The notes beneath the pieces are model-generated. The model had not been told where the DNA came from. It was given only the letters and a program-made list of their open reading frames with translations, and did not search any database. A program made the translations under genes and the position numbers. A stretch of DNA of 64,000 bases from an uncultured Oscillospiraceae bacterium (GTDB lineage: Bacteria > Bacillota > Clostridia > Oscillospirales > Ruminococcaceae), in the NCBI GenBank assembly GCA_910577565.1, contig CAJTNJ010000001.1:124001-188000 (forward strand), in the 5' to 3' direction. Each line of letters starts with the position of its first letter. Positions within the stretch are counted from its first letter, which is position 1. Positions 53,474 to 62,585 of the stretch are shown here, in pieces.

Positions 53474-54907
53474 ATGGACAATTCTTTACATGAAGAGTGT
53501 GGCGTATTTGGAATATGGAATAAAGAGATATCTTACGACCCAATACGCAGTTGTTATTTTGCATTATATTCTTTGCAACACCGCGGTCAGGAAAGCTGTG
53601 GCATAGCCGTAAATAACCAAGGCTTAATATCTCACTACCGCGACATAGGACTCGTTCAAGACGTATTTACAGAACAAAATCTCAAAAAGCTTGGCAAAGG
53701 TTCTATGGCAATAGGCCATGTTAGATATTCAACCTCCGGAGTGCTTAATCGTTCCAATGCTCAACCACTTTGCATTAGGCACATTAAAGGTCCTCTTGCA
53801 ATTGCGCACAATGGGAATATCATAAATGCGGCCGAGCTGCGAAATCAGTTTGAGCTAAACGGCGCAATATTTCATGGCACGAGCGATACAGAAGTTATTG
53901 CATATGCTATAACCGCCAATAGATTAGAAACTGGCTCAATAGAAGAAGCAATTAAAAAGACTATGCAAACACTAAAAGGTTCCTTTAGCCTTGTAGTGAT
54001 GTCTGCAAACAAACTAATTGCCGCACGCGATCATATTGGGTTCAAACCACTTTGCATAGGGAAATCCGAAGATGGAAGCATTATGTTTGCATCTGAAAGT
54101 TGTGCCTTTCCAACAATTGGAGGCAAATTTATAAGAGATGTCAAACCGGGAGAAATTGTTATTGTGGAAGACGGTAAAATGCGCTCTGACACATTTCTTT
54201 GCAAAGGCAGAGGTCAAATGTGCGTATTTGAATATATTTACTTTGCAAGACCTGACAGTGTGATTGATGGCGCTAGTGTTTATGACGCACGCTTTAAAGC
54301 CGGAACATTTCTTGCTATTGAGCATCCTGTAGAGGCTGACGTTGTAATAGGTGTGCCTGATTCGGGACTGATTGCTGCTCAAGGTTTTGCTAGACAAAGC
54401 GGAATACCCTACGGTGATGGTTTCATTAAAAACCGCTATATAGGACGTAGTTTTATACAACCAACCCAAACTATGAGGGAAAATGCCGTGAGAATTAAGC
54501 TGAATGCCATTGAATCAACTATTAAAGGCAAACGTGTTGTTATGGTTGATGATTCTATTGTTAGAGGTACTACCAGCAAGCGCATAGTTAAAATACTAAG
54601 AGATGCCGGGGCAACTGAAGTACACATGAGAATCTCAAGCCCTCCATTTACCAATCCCTGCTATTTTGGTACCGACATTGACAGCCGTGAGAACCTAATT
54701 GCTTGCAAAATGAGTACAGACGAAATTGCTAAACATATAGGCGTAGACAGCTTGGGATATTTAAGCATTGAAAATGTCCAAAAAATAGCAAGCCCGTCAA
54801 ATACTGATTTTTGTTTCGGATGTTTTAGCAATAAATATCCTATAGACCCTCCAAAAGAAACAAACAAAAACGAATTCGAATCAAAAATTGGCGAACAATA
54901 TTACTAA
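53474..54907 (+). CDS. purF: Amidophosphoribosyltransferase (Fe-S type)
   Basis: First committed purine enzyme: PRPP plus glutamine to phosphoribosylamine. The 477-aa protein begins with a short propeptide MDNSLHEE before the N-terminal nucleophile Cys9 of CGVFGIW, as in Bacillus. A phosphoribosyltransferase domain has the PRPP loop VVMVDDSIVRGTTS. Cysteines in RGQMCVFEY, LIACKMS and DFCFGCFSNKYP match the ligands of the structural 4Fe-4S cluster, so it is the oxygen-sensitive Bacillus type. AAGGAAG precedes the ATG. Confidence 0.96.
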   Translation: MDNSLHEECGVFGIWNKEISYDPIRSCYFALYSLQHRGQESCGIAVNNQGLISHYRDIGLVQDVFTEQNLKKLGKGSMAIGHVRYSTSGVLNRSNAQPLCIRHIKGPLAIAHNGNIINAAELRNQFELNGAIFHGTSDTEVIAYAITANRLETGSIEEAIKKTMQTLKGSFSLVVMSANKLIAARDHIGFKPLCIGKSEDGSIMFASESCAFPTIGGKFIRDVKPGEIVIVEDGKMRSDTFLCKGRGQMCVFEYIYFARPDSVIDGASVYDARFKAGTFLAIEHPVEADVVIGVPDSGLIAAQGFARQSGIPYGDGFIKNRYIGRSFIQPTQTMRENAVRIKLNAIESTIKGKRVVMVDDSIVRGTTSKRIVKILRDAGATEVHMRISSPPFTNPCYFGTDIDSRENLIACKMSTDEIAKHIGVDSLGYLSIENVQKIASPSNTDFCFGCFSNKYPIDPPKETNKNEFESKIGEQYY

Positions 54908-54973
54908 AATTAACAATATAACAATCTAATTCTATAAAAACGCTTTAATTAAACAACTGTGAAAAGGTGAAAT

Positions 54974-56008
54974 ATGAAAAGTTACAGCGATAGTTATAAA
55001 AAAGCTGGCGTGGATGTTACCGCGGGCTATGAATCTGTTAAACTTATGAAATCGCATATTGCCAAAACCAAAGTACCAGGCGTAATAAGCGATATTGGTG
55101 GGTTTGGCGGACTGTTTTGTCCAAATATTTCAAATATGTCTGAACCCGTTTTTGTATCGGGCACAGATGGAGTTGGGACAAAGCTTAAAATTGCTATGCT
55201 TATGGATAAACACGACACCATCGGAATAGACTGTGTCGCCATGTGCGTGAATGATATTATATGCAGTGGAGCAAAACCATTGTTTTTTCTTGACTACATA
55301 GCTTGTGGCAAAAACTATCCAGAAAAAATATCCACTATTGTTTCCGGCGTTGCGGAAGGCTGCGTTCGTTCAGGTGCTGCATTAATAGGCGGAGAAACCG
55401 CAGAACATCCCGGAATGATGCCTGAAGATGATTATGATCTTGCCGGTTTTGCAGTGGGTGTTGTAGACAAGCCTAAAATGATTTTGCCAGAAACCCAAAA
55501 GCCCGGAGATATATTAATAGCTCTCCCCTCTTCAGGTGTTCATTCTAACGGTTTTTCACTGGTTAGAAAAGTATTTGACATTGAAAATGCAAATCTTAAC
55601 AGTGACTATGGCATTTTGGACAAAAGCTTGGGCGAAATCCTTTTAGAACCTACTGTAATTTATGTCAAACCGATTCTTTCACTTTTAGATAAAATACATA
55701 TAAAAGCAATTTGTCATATAACTGGCGGCGGTTTTTATGAGAATATACCTAGAACTTTACAAAAAGGCATTTGTGCAAAAATAGACAGTTCGTCTTTGGT
55801 CATACCTAAAGTATTCGATCTTATTATGAATAAAGGCAATATTCCAAGACGAGATATGTTTAATACATTTAATATGGGTGTTGGCATGGTATGCACCGTC
55901 GCAAAGGAAGACGCCGACAAAGCCATTGAAATCTTAAAGTCATTTGACATAGACGCTTATGTCATGGGAGAATTAACCAAAGGAGACGAACAAATCATAA
56001 TAGATTAG
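54974..56008 (+). CDS. purM: Phosphoribosylformylglycinamidine cyclo-ligase
   Basis: AIR synthetase, closing the imidazole ring with ATP; 344 aa. Motifs: YKKAGVDVTAGYE (10-22), GTDGVGTKLKIA (about 63-74), CVAMCVNDI, GGETAEHPGMM (139-149) and ITGGGFYENIPR. AAAAGGTG precedes the ATG. The substrate comes from PurL, whose gene is not in this operon or window. Confidence 0.96.
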   Translation: MKSYSDSYKKAGVDVTAGYESVKLMKSHIAKTKVPGVISDIGGFGGLFCPNISNMSEPVFVSGTDGVGTKLKIAMLMDKHDTIGIDCVAMCVNDIICSGAKPLFFLDYIACGKNYPEKISTIVSGVAEGCVRSGAALIGGETAEHPGMMPEDDYDLAGFAVGVVDKPKMILPETQKPGDILIALPSSGVHSNGFSLVRKVFDIENANLNSDYGILDKSLGEILLEPTVIYVKPILSLLDKIHIKAICHITGGGFYENIPRTLQKGICAKIDSSSLVIPKVFDLIMNKGNIPRRDMFNTFNMGVGMVCTVAKEDADKAIEILKSFDIDAYVMGELTKGDEQIIID

Positions 56009-56055
56009 ATAAGTTATAACTTAACTATTTATTGATTGTAACGTGGGGGATTAAT

Positions 56056-56682
56056 TTGAAAAAAATCACAGTATTGGTTTCGGGTGGGGGTACAAATCTC
56101 GGTGCACTTATAAAAGCTTGTCAAGACGGCGAAATAAAAAATGGCAAAATCTCACTGGTAATATCTTCAAATCCCAACGCGTATGCTTTAAAACGGGCAG
56201 AAAATGCAAATATCAAGTCTGTTGTTATTGATAGAAAATTATCAACCTCTTCTTTGGAATTTGACCAAAAACTTCTCATAAAACTCAAAGAAGAAAATCC
56301 AGATTTGATTGTCCTTGCCGGATTTATGTGCATACTTGGCAAAAACATAATAAAGCATTTTGAAAATAAAATCATAAACGTACACCCCTCTTTAATTCCT
56401 GCTTTCTGCGGCAAAGGATTCTATGGCCTTAATGTTCACAAAGCAGCTCTTGAAAGAGGTGTGAAGTTAACGGGAGCCACCGTGCATTTTGTAAATGAAG
56501 AAGCTGACGGCGGACCTATAATCCTCCAAAAATCTGTCAATGTAAATGATAACGATACTCCGGAAACTTTACAAAAACGTGTTATGAGGCAAGCTGAATG
56601 GAATATACTTCCAAAAGCTGTATCTCTTATCTGTTCAGGCAAAACTAAGATAATTAACAATAAGGTACATATAGGAGCATAA
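56056..56682 (+). CDS. purN: Phosphoribosylglycinamide formyltransferase
   Basis: Folate-dependent GAR transformylase, 208 aa. The N-H-D catalytic residues lie in INVHPSLIPAF (Asn, His) and EEADGGPII (Asp); the N-terminal VSGGGTNLGALI fits the GAR-binding loop. Start at the TTG behind GTGGGGGA; the longest frame begins eight codons upstream and includes that site. The purO gene begins 1 bp after its stop. Confidence 0.95.
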   Translation: MKKITVLVSGGGTNLGALIKACQDGEIKNGKISLVISSNPNAYALKRAENANIKSVVIDRKLSTSSLEFDQKLLIKLKEENPDLIVLAGFMCILGKNIIKHFENKIINVHPSLIPAFCGKGFYGLNVHKAALERGVKLTGATVHFVNEEADGGPIILQKSVNVNDNDTPETLQKRVMRQAEWNILPKAVSLICSGKTKIINNKVHIGA

Positions 56683-56683
56683 A

Positions 56684-57391
56684 ATGAAAACTATTGGTGA
56701 AATTTTATCAAACAACAGCTACCCCGGGCGAGGGATATTAATTGGCATAACACCAGACAATTTAAATGTCGCAGTTGGTTATTTTATCATGGGCAGAAGC
56801 GAGAATTCACGAAATAGAGTATTTGTTTTAACCGGTGAAGACGTAGAAACCAAACCTTTTGATGAAAGTAAATTAGTTGATCCAAGCCTCATTATATATA
56901 ATCCGGTTCGCACCATGGGTGGCATAACCATTGTAACAAATGGTGATCAGACTGATACAATTTATGATGGTTTAAAGCAGGGCATTAGCTTTGAGGAATC
57001 TTTGCGAACAAGAACTTTTGAACCTGATGCTCCAAACTTTACTCCCAGAATTTCGGCTATTGTAAATCTTACTGATATAAGCGCAGAATATAAGCTTTCA
57101 ATATTAAAAAGTGCTAATCATAATCAAAATTCTACTCAAAGATTTTTCTTTGAATATAAACAACCTATTGCAGGTGAAGGACATTTAATACATACCTATG
57201 AACATGACGGAGATCCGATTCCAAGCTTTTGTGGAGAGCCCAGCACAGTTAAAATAGAAGGAGATCTCAAAGATTTTGGGGACGCTATTTGGAATGCACT
57301 TGATAAAGACAATAAAATTAGCTTGTTTACTCGCTTTATTAATATAAAAACTGGATTAAACAAAACACGCATAATAAACAAAAATTTTTGA
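56684..57391 (+). CDS. purO: IMP cyclohydrolase, PurO-type
   Basis: Closes the ring of FAICAR to IMP, the last step of purine synthesis. This 235-aa protein matches the PurO family known first from archaea (start KTIGEILSNNSYPGRGILIG, then NRVFVLTGEDVETKPFD, VRTMGGITIVTNGDQTD), and is unrelated to the N-terminal domain of PurH that normally does this in bacteria. It sits directly before a stand-alone AICAR transformylase, and together they replace bifunctional PurH. Ribosome site TAGGAG. Some clostridial genomes share this arrangement; the archaeal link points to ancient transfer. Confidence 0.87.
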   Translation: MKTIGEILSNNSYPGRGILIGITPDNLNVAVGYFIMGRSENSRNRVFVLTGEDVETKPFDESKLVDPSLIIYNPVRTMGGITIVTNGDQTDTIYDGLKQGISFEESLRTRTFEPDAPNFTPRISAIVNLTDISAEYKLSILKSANHNQNSTQRFFFEYKQPIAGEGHLIHTYEHDGDPIPSFCGEPSTVKIEGDLKDFGDAIWNALDKDNKISLFTRFINIKTGLNKTRIINKNF

Positions 57392-57404
57392 AAGGCTGTA
57401 TAGC

Positions 57405-58583
57405 ATGAACGAACTGAAATTAAAGTATGGATGCAACCCTAATCAAACTCCTGCTAAAATTTATATGAAAGATAATTCTGACTTGCCTATTGAGGTTTTA
57501 AACGGAACCCCGGGTTATATTAATCTTTTGGATGCTTTTAACAGCTGGCAGTTGGTTTCAGAATTAAAAACAGCTACTAATTATCCGGCAGCTTGCTCAT
57601 TTAAACATGTAAGTCCTGCAGGCGCTGCTATAGGTACACCTATGTCAGAAACTCTTAAAAAAATATGCTATGTGGATGATTTAAACCTAACATCTCCTAT
57701 AGCATTTGCATATGCAAAAGCTCGCGGCGCTGATCGAATGTCATCTTATGGCGACTGGGTGGCTTTATCTAATACATGTGATGCCGAAGTTGCAACGATA
57801 CTAAAAAGAGAAGTTTCTGATGGCATTATTGCGCCAGACTATACAAGCGATGCTATTAAGATACTTAAAACTAAAAAACGCGGCAACTACAATATAGTTA
57901 AGATTAATAAATCATATAAACCAAATGATATCGAATCCAAGGATGTTTTTGGGATAACTTTTGAACAAAAAAGAAATGATTTAAAAGTAGCAGACAATCT
58001 ATTTGAAAATGTTGTTACTAAAAATAAGATAATTCCAAAAGCTGCTTTAATTGATCTTATCATATCTATGATCACTTTAAAATATACGCAATCGAACTCG
58101 GTTTGCTATGTAAAAGACGGTATGGCAATTGGCATTGGAGCTGGACAACAATCACGCATTCACTGCACAAGACTTGCTGGAAATAAAGCTGACATATTTT
58201 GGCTTAGACAACATATAAAAGTTATGTCACTGCCATTTTTGGATAACATAACAAGAGCACAAAGAGATAATGCAATTGACGTTTATATTTCAGATGATTA
58301 TGAAGACGTCTTAGCCAACGGCTATTGGCAGCAGCTATTTTCAAAGAAGCCTGAACCTTTAACAACTCAAGAAAAAAAACAATGGATCTTAAAGCAACAG
58401 AATATATCTCTTGGTTCAGATGCATTTTTCCCGTTTGGTGATAATATTGAAAGAGCTCACAGATCAGGTGTGAAGTATATATGCCAGCCAGGCGGTTCAA
58501 TTAGAGACGATGACGTTATAAAAACATGCGACAAATATGGAATTGCTATGGTATTTACTAAAACTCGTTTGTTTCATCACTAA
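57405..58583 (+). CDS. Stand-alone AICAR transformylase (PurH C-domain type)
   Basis: Formylates AICAR with 10-formyl-THF to FAICAR. The 392-aa protein corresponds to the C-terminal AICARFT domain of PurH: CSFKHVSPAGAAIG with the catalytic Lys-His pair (about 66-67), AYAKARGADRMSSYGD, GIGAGQQSRIHCTRLAG and PFGDNIERAHRSGVKYI. There is no MGS-like IMP cyclohydrolase domain; that activity is supplied by the preceding PurO-type gene. GAAAGG precedes the ATG. Its AICAR substrate also comes from HisH/HisF, encoded just upstream. Confidence 0.9.
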   Translation: MNELKLKYGCNPNQTPAKIYMKDNSDLPIEVLNGTPGYINLLDAFNSWQLVSELKTATNYPAACSFKHVSPAGAAIGTPMSETLKKICYVDDLNLTSPIAFAYAKARGADRMSSYGDWVALSNTCDAEVATILKREVSDGIIAPDYTSDAIKILKTKKRGNYNIVKINKSYKPNDIESKDVFGITFEQKRNDLKVADNLFENVVTKNKIIPKAALIDLIISMITLKYTQSNSVCYVKDGMAIGIGAGQQSRIHCTRLAGNKADIFWLRQHIKVMSLPFLDNITRAQRDNAIDVYISDDYEDVLANGYWQQLFSKKPEPLTTQEKKQWILKQQNISLGSDAFFPFGDNIERAHRSGVKYICQPGGSIRDDDVIKTCDKYGIAMVFTKTRLFHH

Positions 58584-58619
58584 AGCATAGTTTATTTTTA
58601 ATAGGGGGTCTATTTTTTA

Positions 58620-59966
58620 ATGAAAGTTTTAGTCATAGGCAAGGGCGGAAGAGAACATTCAATTGTAAGAGCGCTTAAAAAATCACCTGAAATTACCAAG
58701 CTTTACTGTGCACCAGGAAATGCAGGAACAGCTTGTGATGCTATTAATGTGCCAATAAAAGACACGGACAAAAAAAACATGTCAGAATTTGCTGTGAATG
58801 AAGGCATAGAATTTGCAGTTGTTGTGCCAGATAACCCTTTAGCATGCGGAATGGTTGACGCTTTAGAAGAAGTTGGCGTACCTTGTTTTGGCCCAAATGC
58901 TCGAGCAGCTCATATTGAAGCAAGCAAAGTGTTTTCAAAGCACTTAATGAAAAAATATAACATACCAACCGGTGACTATGAAGTGTTCATAGACTCATAC
59001 AAAGCAATTAAATATGTAAAAGATAAAAATACATATCCTACTGTAATTAAAGCTGATGGTTTAGCCCTTGGAAAAGGCGTTATAATTGCAAACAATTTCT
59101 CTGAAGCTGAAGCTGCGATCAAAACCATGATGATAGATGGCAAGTTTGGTGAAAGTGGCAAACAAATTATAATTGAAGAATTTTTGACCGGCCCGGAAGT
59201 ATCCATTTTATGTTTTACTGATGGCAAGACAATTAAACCAATGATATCTTCAATGGATCACAAATGTGCTCTTGACGGAGACAAAGGTTTAAATACCGGA
59301 GGTATGGGTGCTGTGGCTCCTAACCCAGCTTATACGCCAAAAATAGCTGCCGAATGCATGAAAAAGATATTTATACCAACCATCGAAGCCATGGAATCGG
59401 AAGGCCGCCCATTTAGTGGTTGTCTATATTTCGGACTCATCATAACCAGTAAAGGGCCTAAAATGATTGAATATAATTGCAGATTTGGCGACCCGGAGGC
59501 TCAAACTGTTTTGTCGTTGCTTAAAACAGATTTGTTTACAATAATGAGAGCAGTAAGGGAAAAATATCTTAAAGATGTTGATGTTATATTCTCAAATGAT
59601 AGTTCTGCTTGTGTTGTAATGGCTGCACCGGGGTATCCAACATCATATCCAAAAGGTATTTTGATCAAAAACCTTAATAAAGACGGGCAAATTGACGGCA
59701 GCGATGTTACAGTTTATCATGCTGGTACAATATTTGAAAATGGCGAGTTTAAAACATCAGGCGGCCGAGTTCTTTGCGTAACTGCTACTGATTGCTGCTT
59801 AAAAAAAGCTATTGAAAAAGCATACTCTAATATTAAAAAAATCAGTTTCGATGGTGCGCATTATCGAACAGACATTGGTCAAAAAGCCTTGAACATATTA
59901 AATGCCAATAAGACAGTTAAATTGGAAAATTGTCATGATGATAACCTACTTTTAAAAACACTTTAA
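58620..59966 (+). CDS. purD: Phosphoribosylamine--glycine ligase
   Basis: ATP-grasp GAR synthetase, second purine step, 448 aa (slightly long; the extra residues are at the C-terminus after GQKALN). Motifs: GKGGREHSI (7-15), PGNAGTA, KADGLALGKGV, TGGMGAVAP and EYNCRFGDPEAQ. AGGGGG precedes the ATG. Last gene of the pur operon; a terminator follows. purL/purQ/purS, purB and purK must be elsewhere. Confidence 0.95.
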   Translation: MKVLVIGKGGREHSIVRALKKSPEITKLYCAPGNAGTACDAINVPIKDTDKKNMSEFAVNEGIEFAVVVPDNPLACGMVDALEEVGVPCFGPNARAAHIEASKVFSKHLMKKYNIPTGDYEVFIDSYKAIKYVKDKNTYPTVIKADGLALGKGVIIANNFSEAEAAIKTMMIDGKFGESGKQIIIEEFLTGPEVSILCFTDGKTIKPMISSMDHKCALDGDKGLNTGGMGAVAPNPAYTPKIAAECMKKIFIPTIEAMESEGRPFSGCLYFGLIITSKGPKMIEYNCRFGDPEAQTVLSLLKTDLFTIMRAVREKYLKDVDVIFSNDSSACVVMAAPGYPTSYPKGILIKNLNKDGQIDGSDVTVYHAGTIFENGEFKTSGGRVLCVTATDCCLKKAIEKAYSNIKKISFDGAHYRTDIGQKALNILNANKTVKLENCHDDNLLLKTL

Positions 59967-59987
59967 CAAAATTTTTAATATATTGCT

Positions 59988-60027
59988 AAAAGGGACACTT
60001 TTTTAGGTTGTCCCTTACTTGTTTTTT
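59988..60027 (+). terminator. Terminator of the pur operon
   Basis: AAGGGACA (59990-59997) pairs with TGTCCCTT (60009-60016) around an 11-nt loop, followed by ACTTGTTTTTT. About 20 bp after the purD stop. Confidence 0.75.
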
Positions 60028-60540
60028 AACATAGTTTTAAACGATAATTTATAATATGAAATTATAATGCAATTATGCTACCAATAATACCTAAAAGATA
60101 AATGATTATTAAAAATTTAGCCTTTAACTGTCATATGCGTGCAAAATAACACTCAAAATTCAAATGTATGAATTAATTTTCAGTTATTCCAAGCAAGTTC
60201 AATCAAGATATTTTTGGGATATATTCTAAGATAACCCATTTTCCAAGATATGTCCATTATATTTTACAATAGCATCTTCCTTTTCTATATACTATAATTC
60301 CCATTATCTTTTTATTTAAGTCCAAGTAAACAATTCTCTTACAAAAAATAGTTCTATTAAAAGTTTACCAAAAACAAGAATTTCATTTTTTTCATAGACG
60401 ATCTTATAAGCCATAGTCCTATTTCGCTGTTCCTTTTTATATATGTGCTCAGACAAATGCGATTAATTTTGCTTAAATTCAGATTGTCTATAAACAAATT
60501 ATATTGTAATTTCTTTTTTTAACTGTTTAAAATCTCAACA

Positions 60541-60593
60541 AACCAATAAAAAACTGACTTACTCAAGTAAAATAATATACTTGTGTAAATCAG
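60541..60593 (-). terminator. Terminator of htrA
   Basis: A 16-bp stem with one mismatch and one G-U (60578-60593 with 60554-60569), followed on the minus strand by TTTTTTATT. Confidence 0.75.
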
Positions 60594-60673
60594 CTTGAAC
60601 AAACTTTTTTATTGATTATTTTAATGCAAAGGTTGCGAAATATTGCTTTTAATTGTAATAATATTTTTTAATA

Positions 60674-61987
60674 TCATTGAACACCGAGAGTTACATTAAA
60701 TGCCATAGTTTTACCATCACGATAGACTTCTATTTGAATAGTATCGCCAACATTGCTGTTGTTTATGACGCTTTTTAAAACATCTGCACTTTGAGTGCTT
60801 GTTCCAGCACATTTTGTAATTATATCACCAGATTTTATACCAGCAATATCTGCTGATGTTCCATCAACAACACTTGCTACAACTACTCCGCTGGGCAGAC
60901 CATATTGAGATAAAATGGATGCAGTATATCTTGAGTCCATTGTTATGCCCAAATAGGGAGTTGCTTTCCCCTCTTGTGAAATTAACTTGTCAGCTATAGA
61001 CTTAACAACGTTTGACGGTATAGCAAATCCCATACCCTCATAATTAGTATCAGCTAATTTAGCGCTGCTTATACCAATCAAATTACCGGAACCATCCACC
61101 AAAGCGCCACCAGAATTTCCTGGGTTTATGGAAGCATCAGTTTGAATAAGTTTCATCTCAACACCACTTTCAAGTGTAATTGTTCTGTCAAGACCGCTTA
61201 TGATGCCCTGGCTAACCGAACCTGCAAAGTTCATACCGCCGGGATTTCCTATTGCAACTGCAACTTCTCCAACCCTTAAATTGTCAGAATTTCCAAACTC
61301 AATCGCGGTTAAATTAGCAGCGTCTATCTTAATAACTGCCAAGTCGGCTCCTGCATCATAACCAACAACGGTAGCTTTGCTTGGATTTTGCGAATCTGAA
61401 TTTAAGTATACGTTAATTTGTACATTAGAGCTCGTAACAGCTGATGAAATAACATGATAATTGGTGACTATATAACCATTTGATTTATAAATTATTCCTG
61501 AACCTTCAGAAACAGATGTGCTGCTGTCTGATGAGTTTTGATTCCAAGGATATCTGTTAAAATTATTAGCCGTAGCTGTAATTTGTATACCTACTACCGA
61601 ACATAAATCTTTTGCGGCAATAGCTTCAACACTTGATTTATATGAATCGTCTATTGAAATATTAGAATAATTGTTATTTAAGTTTGATCCAAGGTTCTTA
61701 GAGAGATTATAGTATGTGAATGCACCACCGAATGCACCACCAAAAATTGCACAAACTAAAGCAACTATAACTAGAGCTACTGCATATGCACCTTTTTTCT
61801 GAGATTTTACAGCTGCATTTTGTCTGCTCTCTTTAAAATTCGATGTTTGCTTATTAGATGTTTGTTTGTTAAATGCACCGCTTGCCGACGAACTATTCTC
61901 GCGATTTGGTTTGTAAGAATTAATGTTATACGGCTTGCTGTTTGAATTAACATTCTTATTGTTGTTACCTTCAAAATTGTTATTCAT
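60674..61987 (-). CDS. htrA: HtrA/DegP-type membrane-anchored serine protease
   Basis: Surface protein quality-control protease, 437 aa. The Asn/Ser/Lys-rich cytoplasmic N-terminus (about 1-65) is followed by one membrane helix (about 68-91), a linker, a trypsin-like domain with triad H178 (VTNYHVIS), D215 (GADLAVIK) and S292 (GNSGGAL), and one PDZ domain at the C-terminus (about 345-437, GIKSGDIITK). This topology is that of Gram-positive HtrA/YyxA. The ATG at 61987 has AAGGTGGG seven bases upstream; a GTG four codons earlier overlaps that site. Promoter with direct repeats upstream suggests stress control. Confidence 0.93.
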   Translation of the reverse strand: MNNNFEGNNNKNVNSNSKPYNINSYKPNRENSSSASGAFNKQTSNKQTSNFKESRQNAAVKSQKKGAYAVALVIVALVCAIFGGAFGGAFTYYNLSKNLGSNLNNNYSNISIDDSYKSSVEAIAAKDLCSVVGIQITATANNFNRYPWNQNSSDSSTSVSEGSGIIYKSNGYIVTNYHVISSAVTSSNVQINVYLNSDSQNPSKATVVGYDAGADLAVIKIDAANLTAIEFGNSDNLRVGEVAVAIGNPGGMNFAGSVSQGIISGLDRTITLESGVEMKLIQTDASINPGNSGGALVDGSGNLIGISSAKLADTNYEGMGFAIPSNVVKSIADKLISQEGKATPYLGITMDSRYTASILSQYGLPSGVVVASVVDGTSADIAGIKSGDIITKCAGTSTQSADVLKSVINNSNVGDTIQIEVYRDGKTMAFNVTLGVQ

Positions 61988-62095
61988 AAAAATTCCCACC
62001 TTTTTAATTAAAAATTTATTTGTGTTTAAACTTTATGTCTAAAGTATAGCTGCACTTTTTGTTTATAATGTGATAATATTCTTAACTTTATGTAT

Positions 62096-62125
62096 ATTAT
62101 ACCAAATCAACAAATCTTTGTCCAA
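62096..62125 (-). promoter_or_regulatory. Promoter of htrA
   Basis: On the minus strand TTGGAC (62125-62120) and TATAAT (62101-62096) with an 18-bp spacer, about 110 bp before the start codon. Confidence 0.6.
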
Positions 62126-62142
62126 CATTATAACAAATCTTT
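62109..62142. repeat. Two 11-bp direct repeats flanking the htrA -35 box
   Basis: AACAAATCTTT occurs at 62109-62119 (in the promoter spacer) and 62132-62142 (just upstream of the -35 box), 23 bp apart. The arrangement fits a pair of regulator sites. Confidence 0.5.
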
Positions 62143-62248
62143 ATTCAACATTAATTTTATAGTGGATTTTACATAATAATTATGTTAAAATGAAAATGAT
62201 AAAATATATTGTACATAATAAAAGTATAATAAATTGGAGGTGCTAAAA

Positions 62249-62581
62249 ATGGCAAAAGAGGCGCTTGAAAAAGTGTTGACAGCAGAAAAACAAGCTTATG
62301 AGCTTATGAAGAAAGCAAAAAAAGAATGCGACGATGAAATACAAAGCGCCAAATTAAAAGCCGAGAATTTAATAATAAAACAAAGAAAAACAGCAAAAAT
62401 TAATCATGATAAAGAAATCGATAACTATATATCAAAATCTAATGCAGATTTAAAACAGTTTCAACAGGAAATAATTGACAAATATGCAAAAATTGAAAAA
62501 GAATTGCAAAACAATTTAAGCAAAGCTTCCGATGCTATCCTTTCTGAGCTTTTAAACAATATTGATTTTAAAAAGGATTAA
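62249..62581 (+). CDS. V-type ATP synthase subunit G/H-like stalk protein
   Basis: A 110-aa, almost entirely coiled-coil protein rich in Lys, Glu and Ala (for example LTAEKQAYELMKKAKKECDD), matching the small peripheral-stalk subunit of bacterial and archaeal V/A-type ATPases (NtpF/AhaH-like). It lies 4 bp before the subunit I gene, the normal order at the start of such operons. The start is the ATG at 62249, eight bases after GGAGG; the frame also opens at 62234 before that site. The motor could pump Na+ or H+, which cannot be read from these subunits. Confidence 0.82.
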   Translation: MAKEALEKVLTAEKQAYELMKKAKKECDDEIQSAKLKAENLIIKQRKTAKINHDKEIDNYISKSNADLKQFQQEIIDKYAKIEKELQNNLSKASDAILSELLNNIDFKKD

Positions 62582-62585
62582 TTCT

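Larger units (their letters stand above)
59967..60673. other. Gene-free region between purD and htrA
   Basis: Apart from the two terminators at 59988-60027 and 60541-60593 I see no gene. A minus-strand stretch around 60280-60450 reads as partly open (AYKIVYEKNEILVFGKLL) but with stops and no ribosome site; I do not recognise it. Confidence 0.4.

Noticed and set aside
60200..60500. Possible degenerate transposase between purD and htrA
   Set aside because: Partly open minus-strand reading frames exist, but none could be matched to IS1-type or any other transposase motif by eye.
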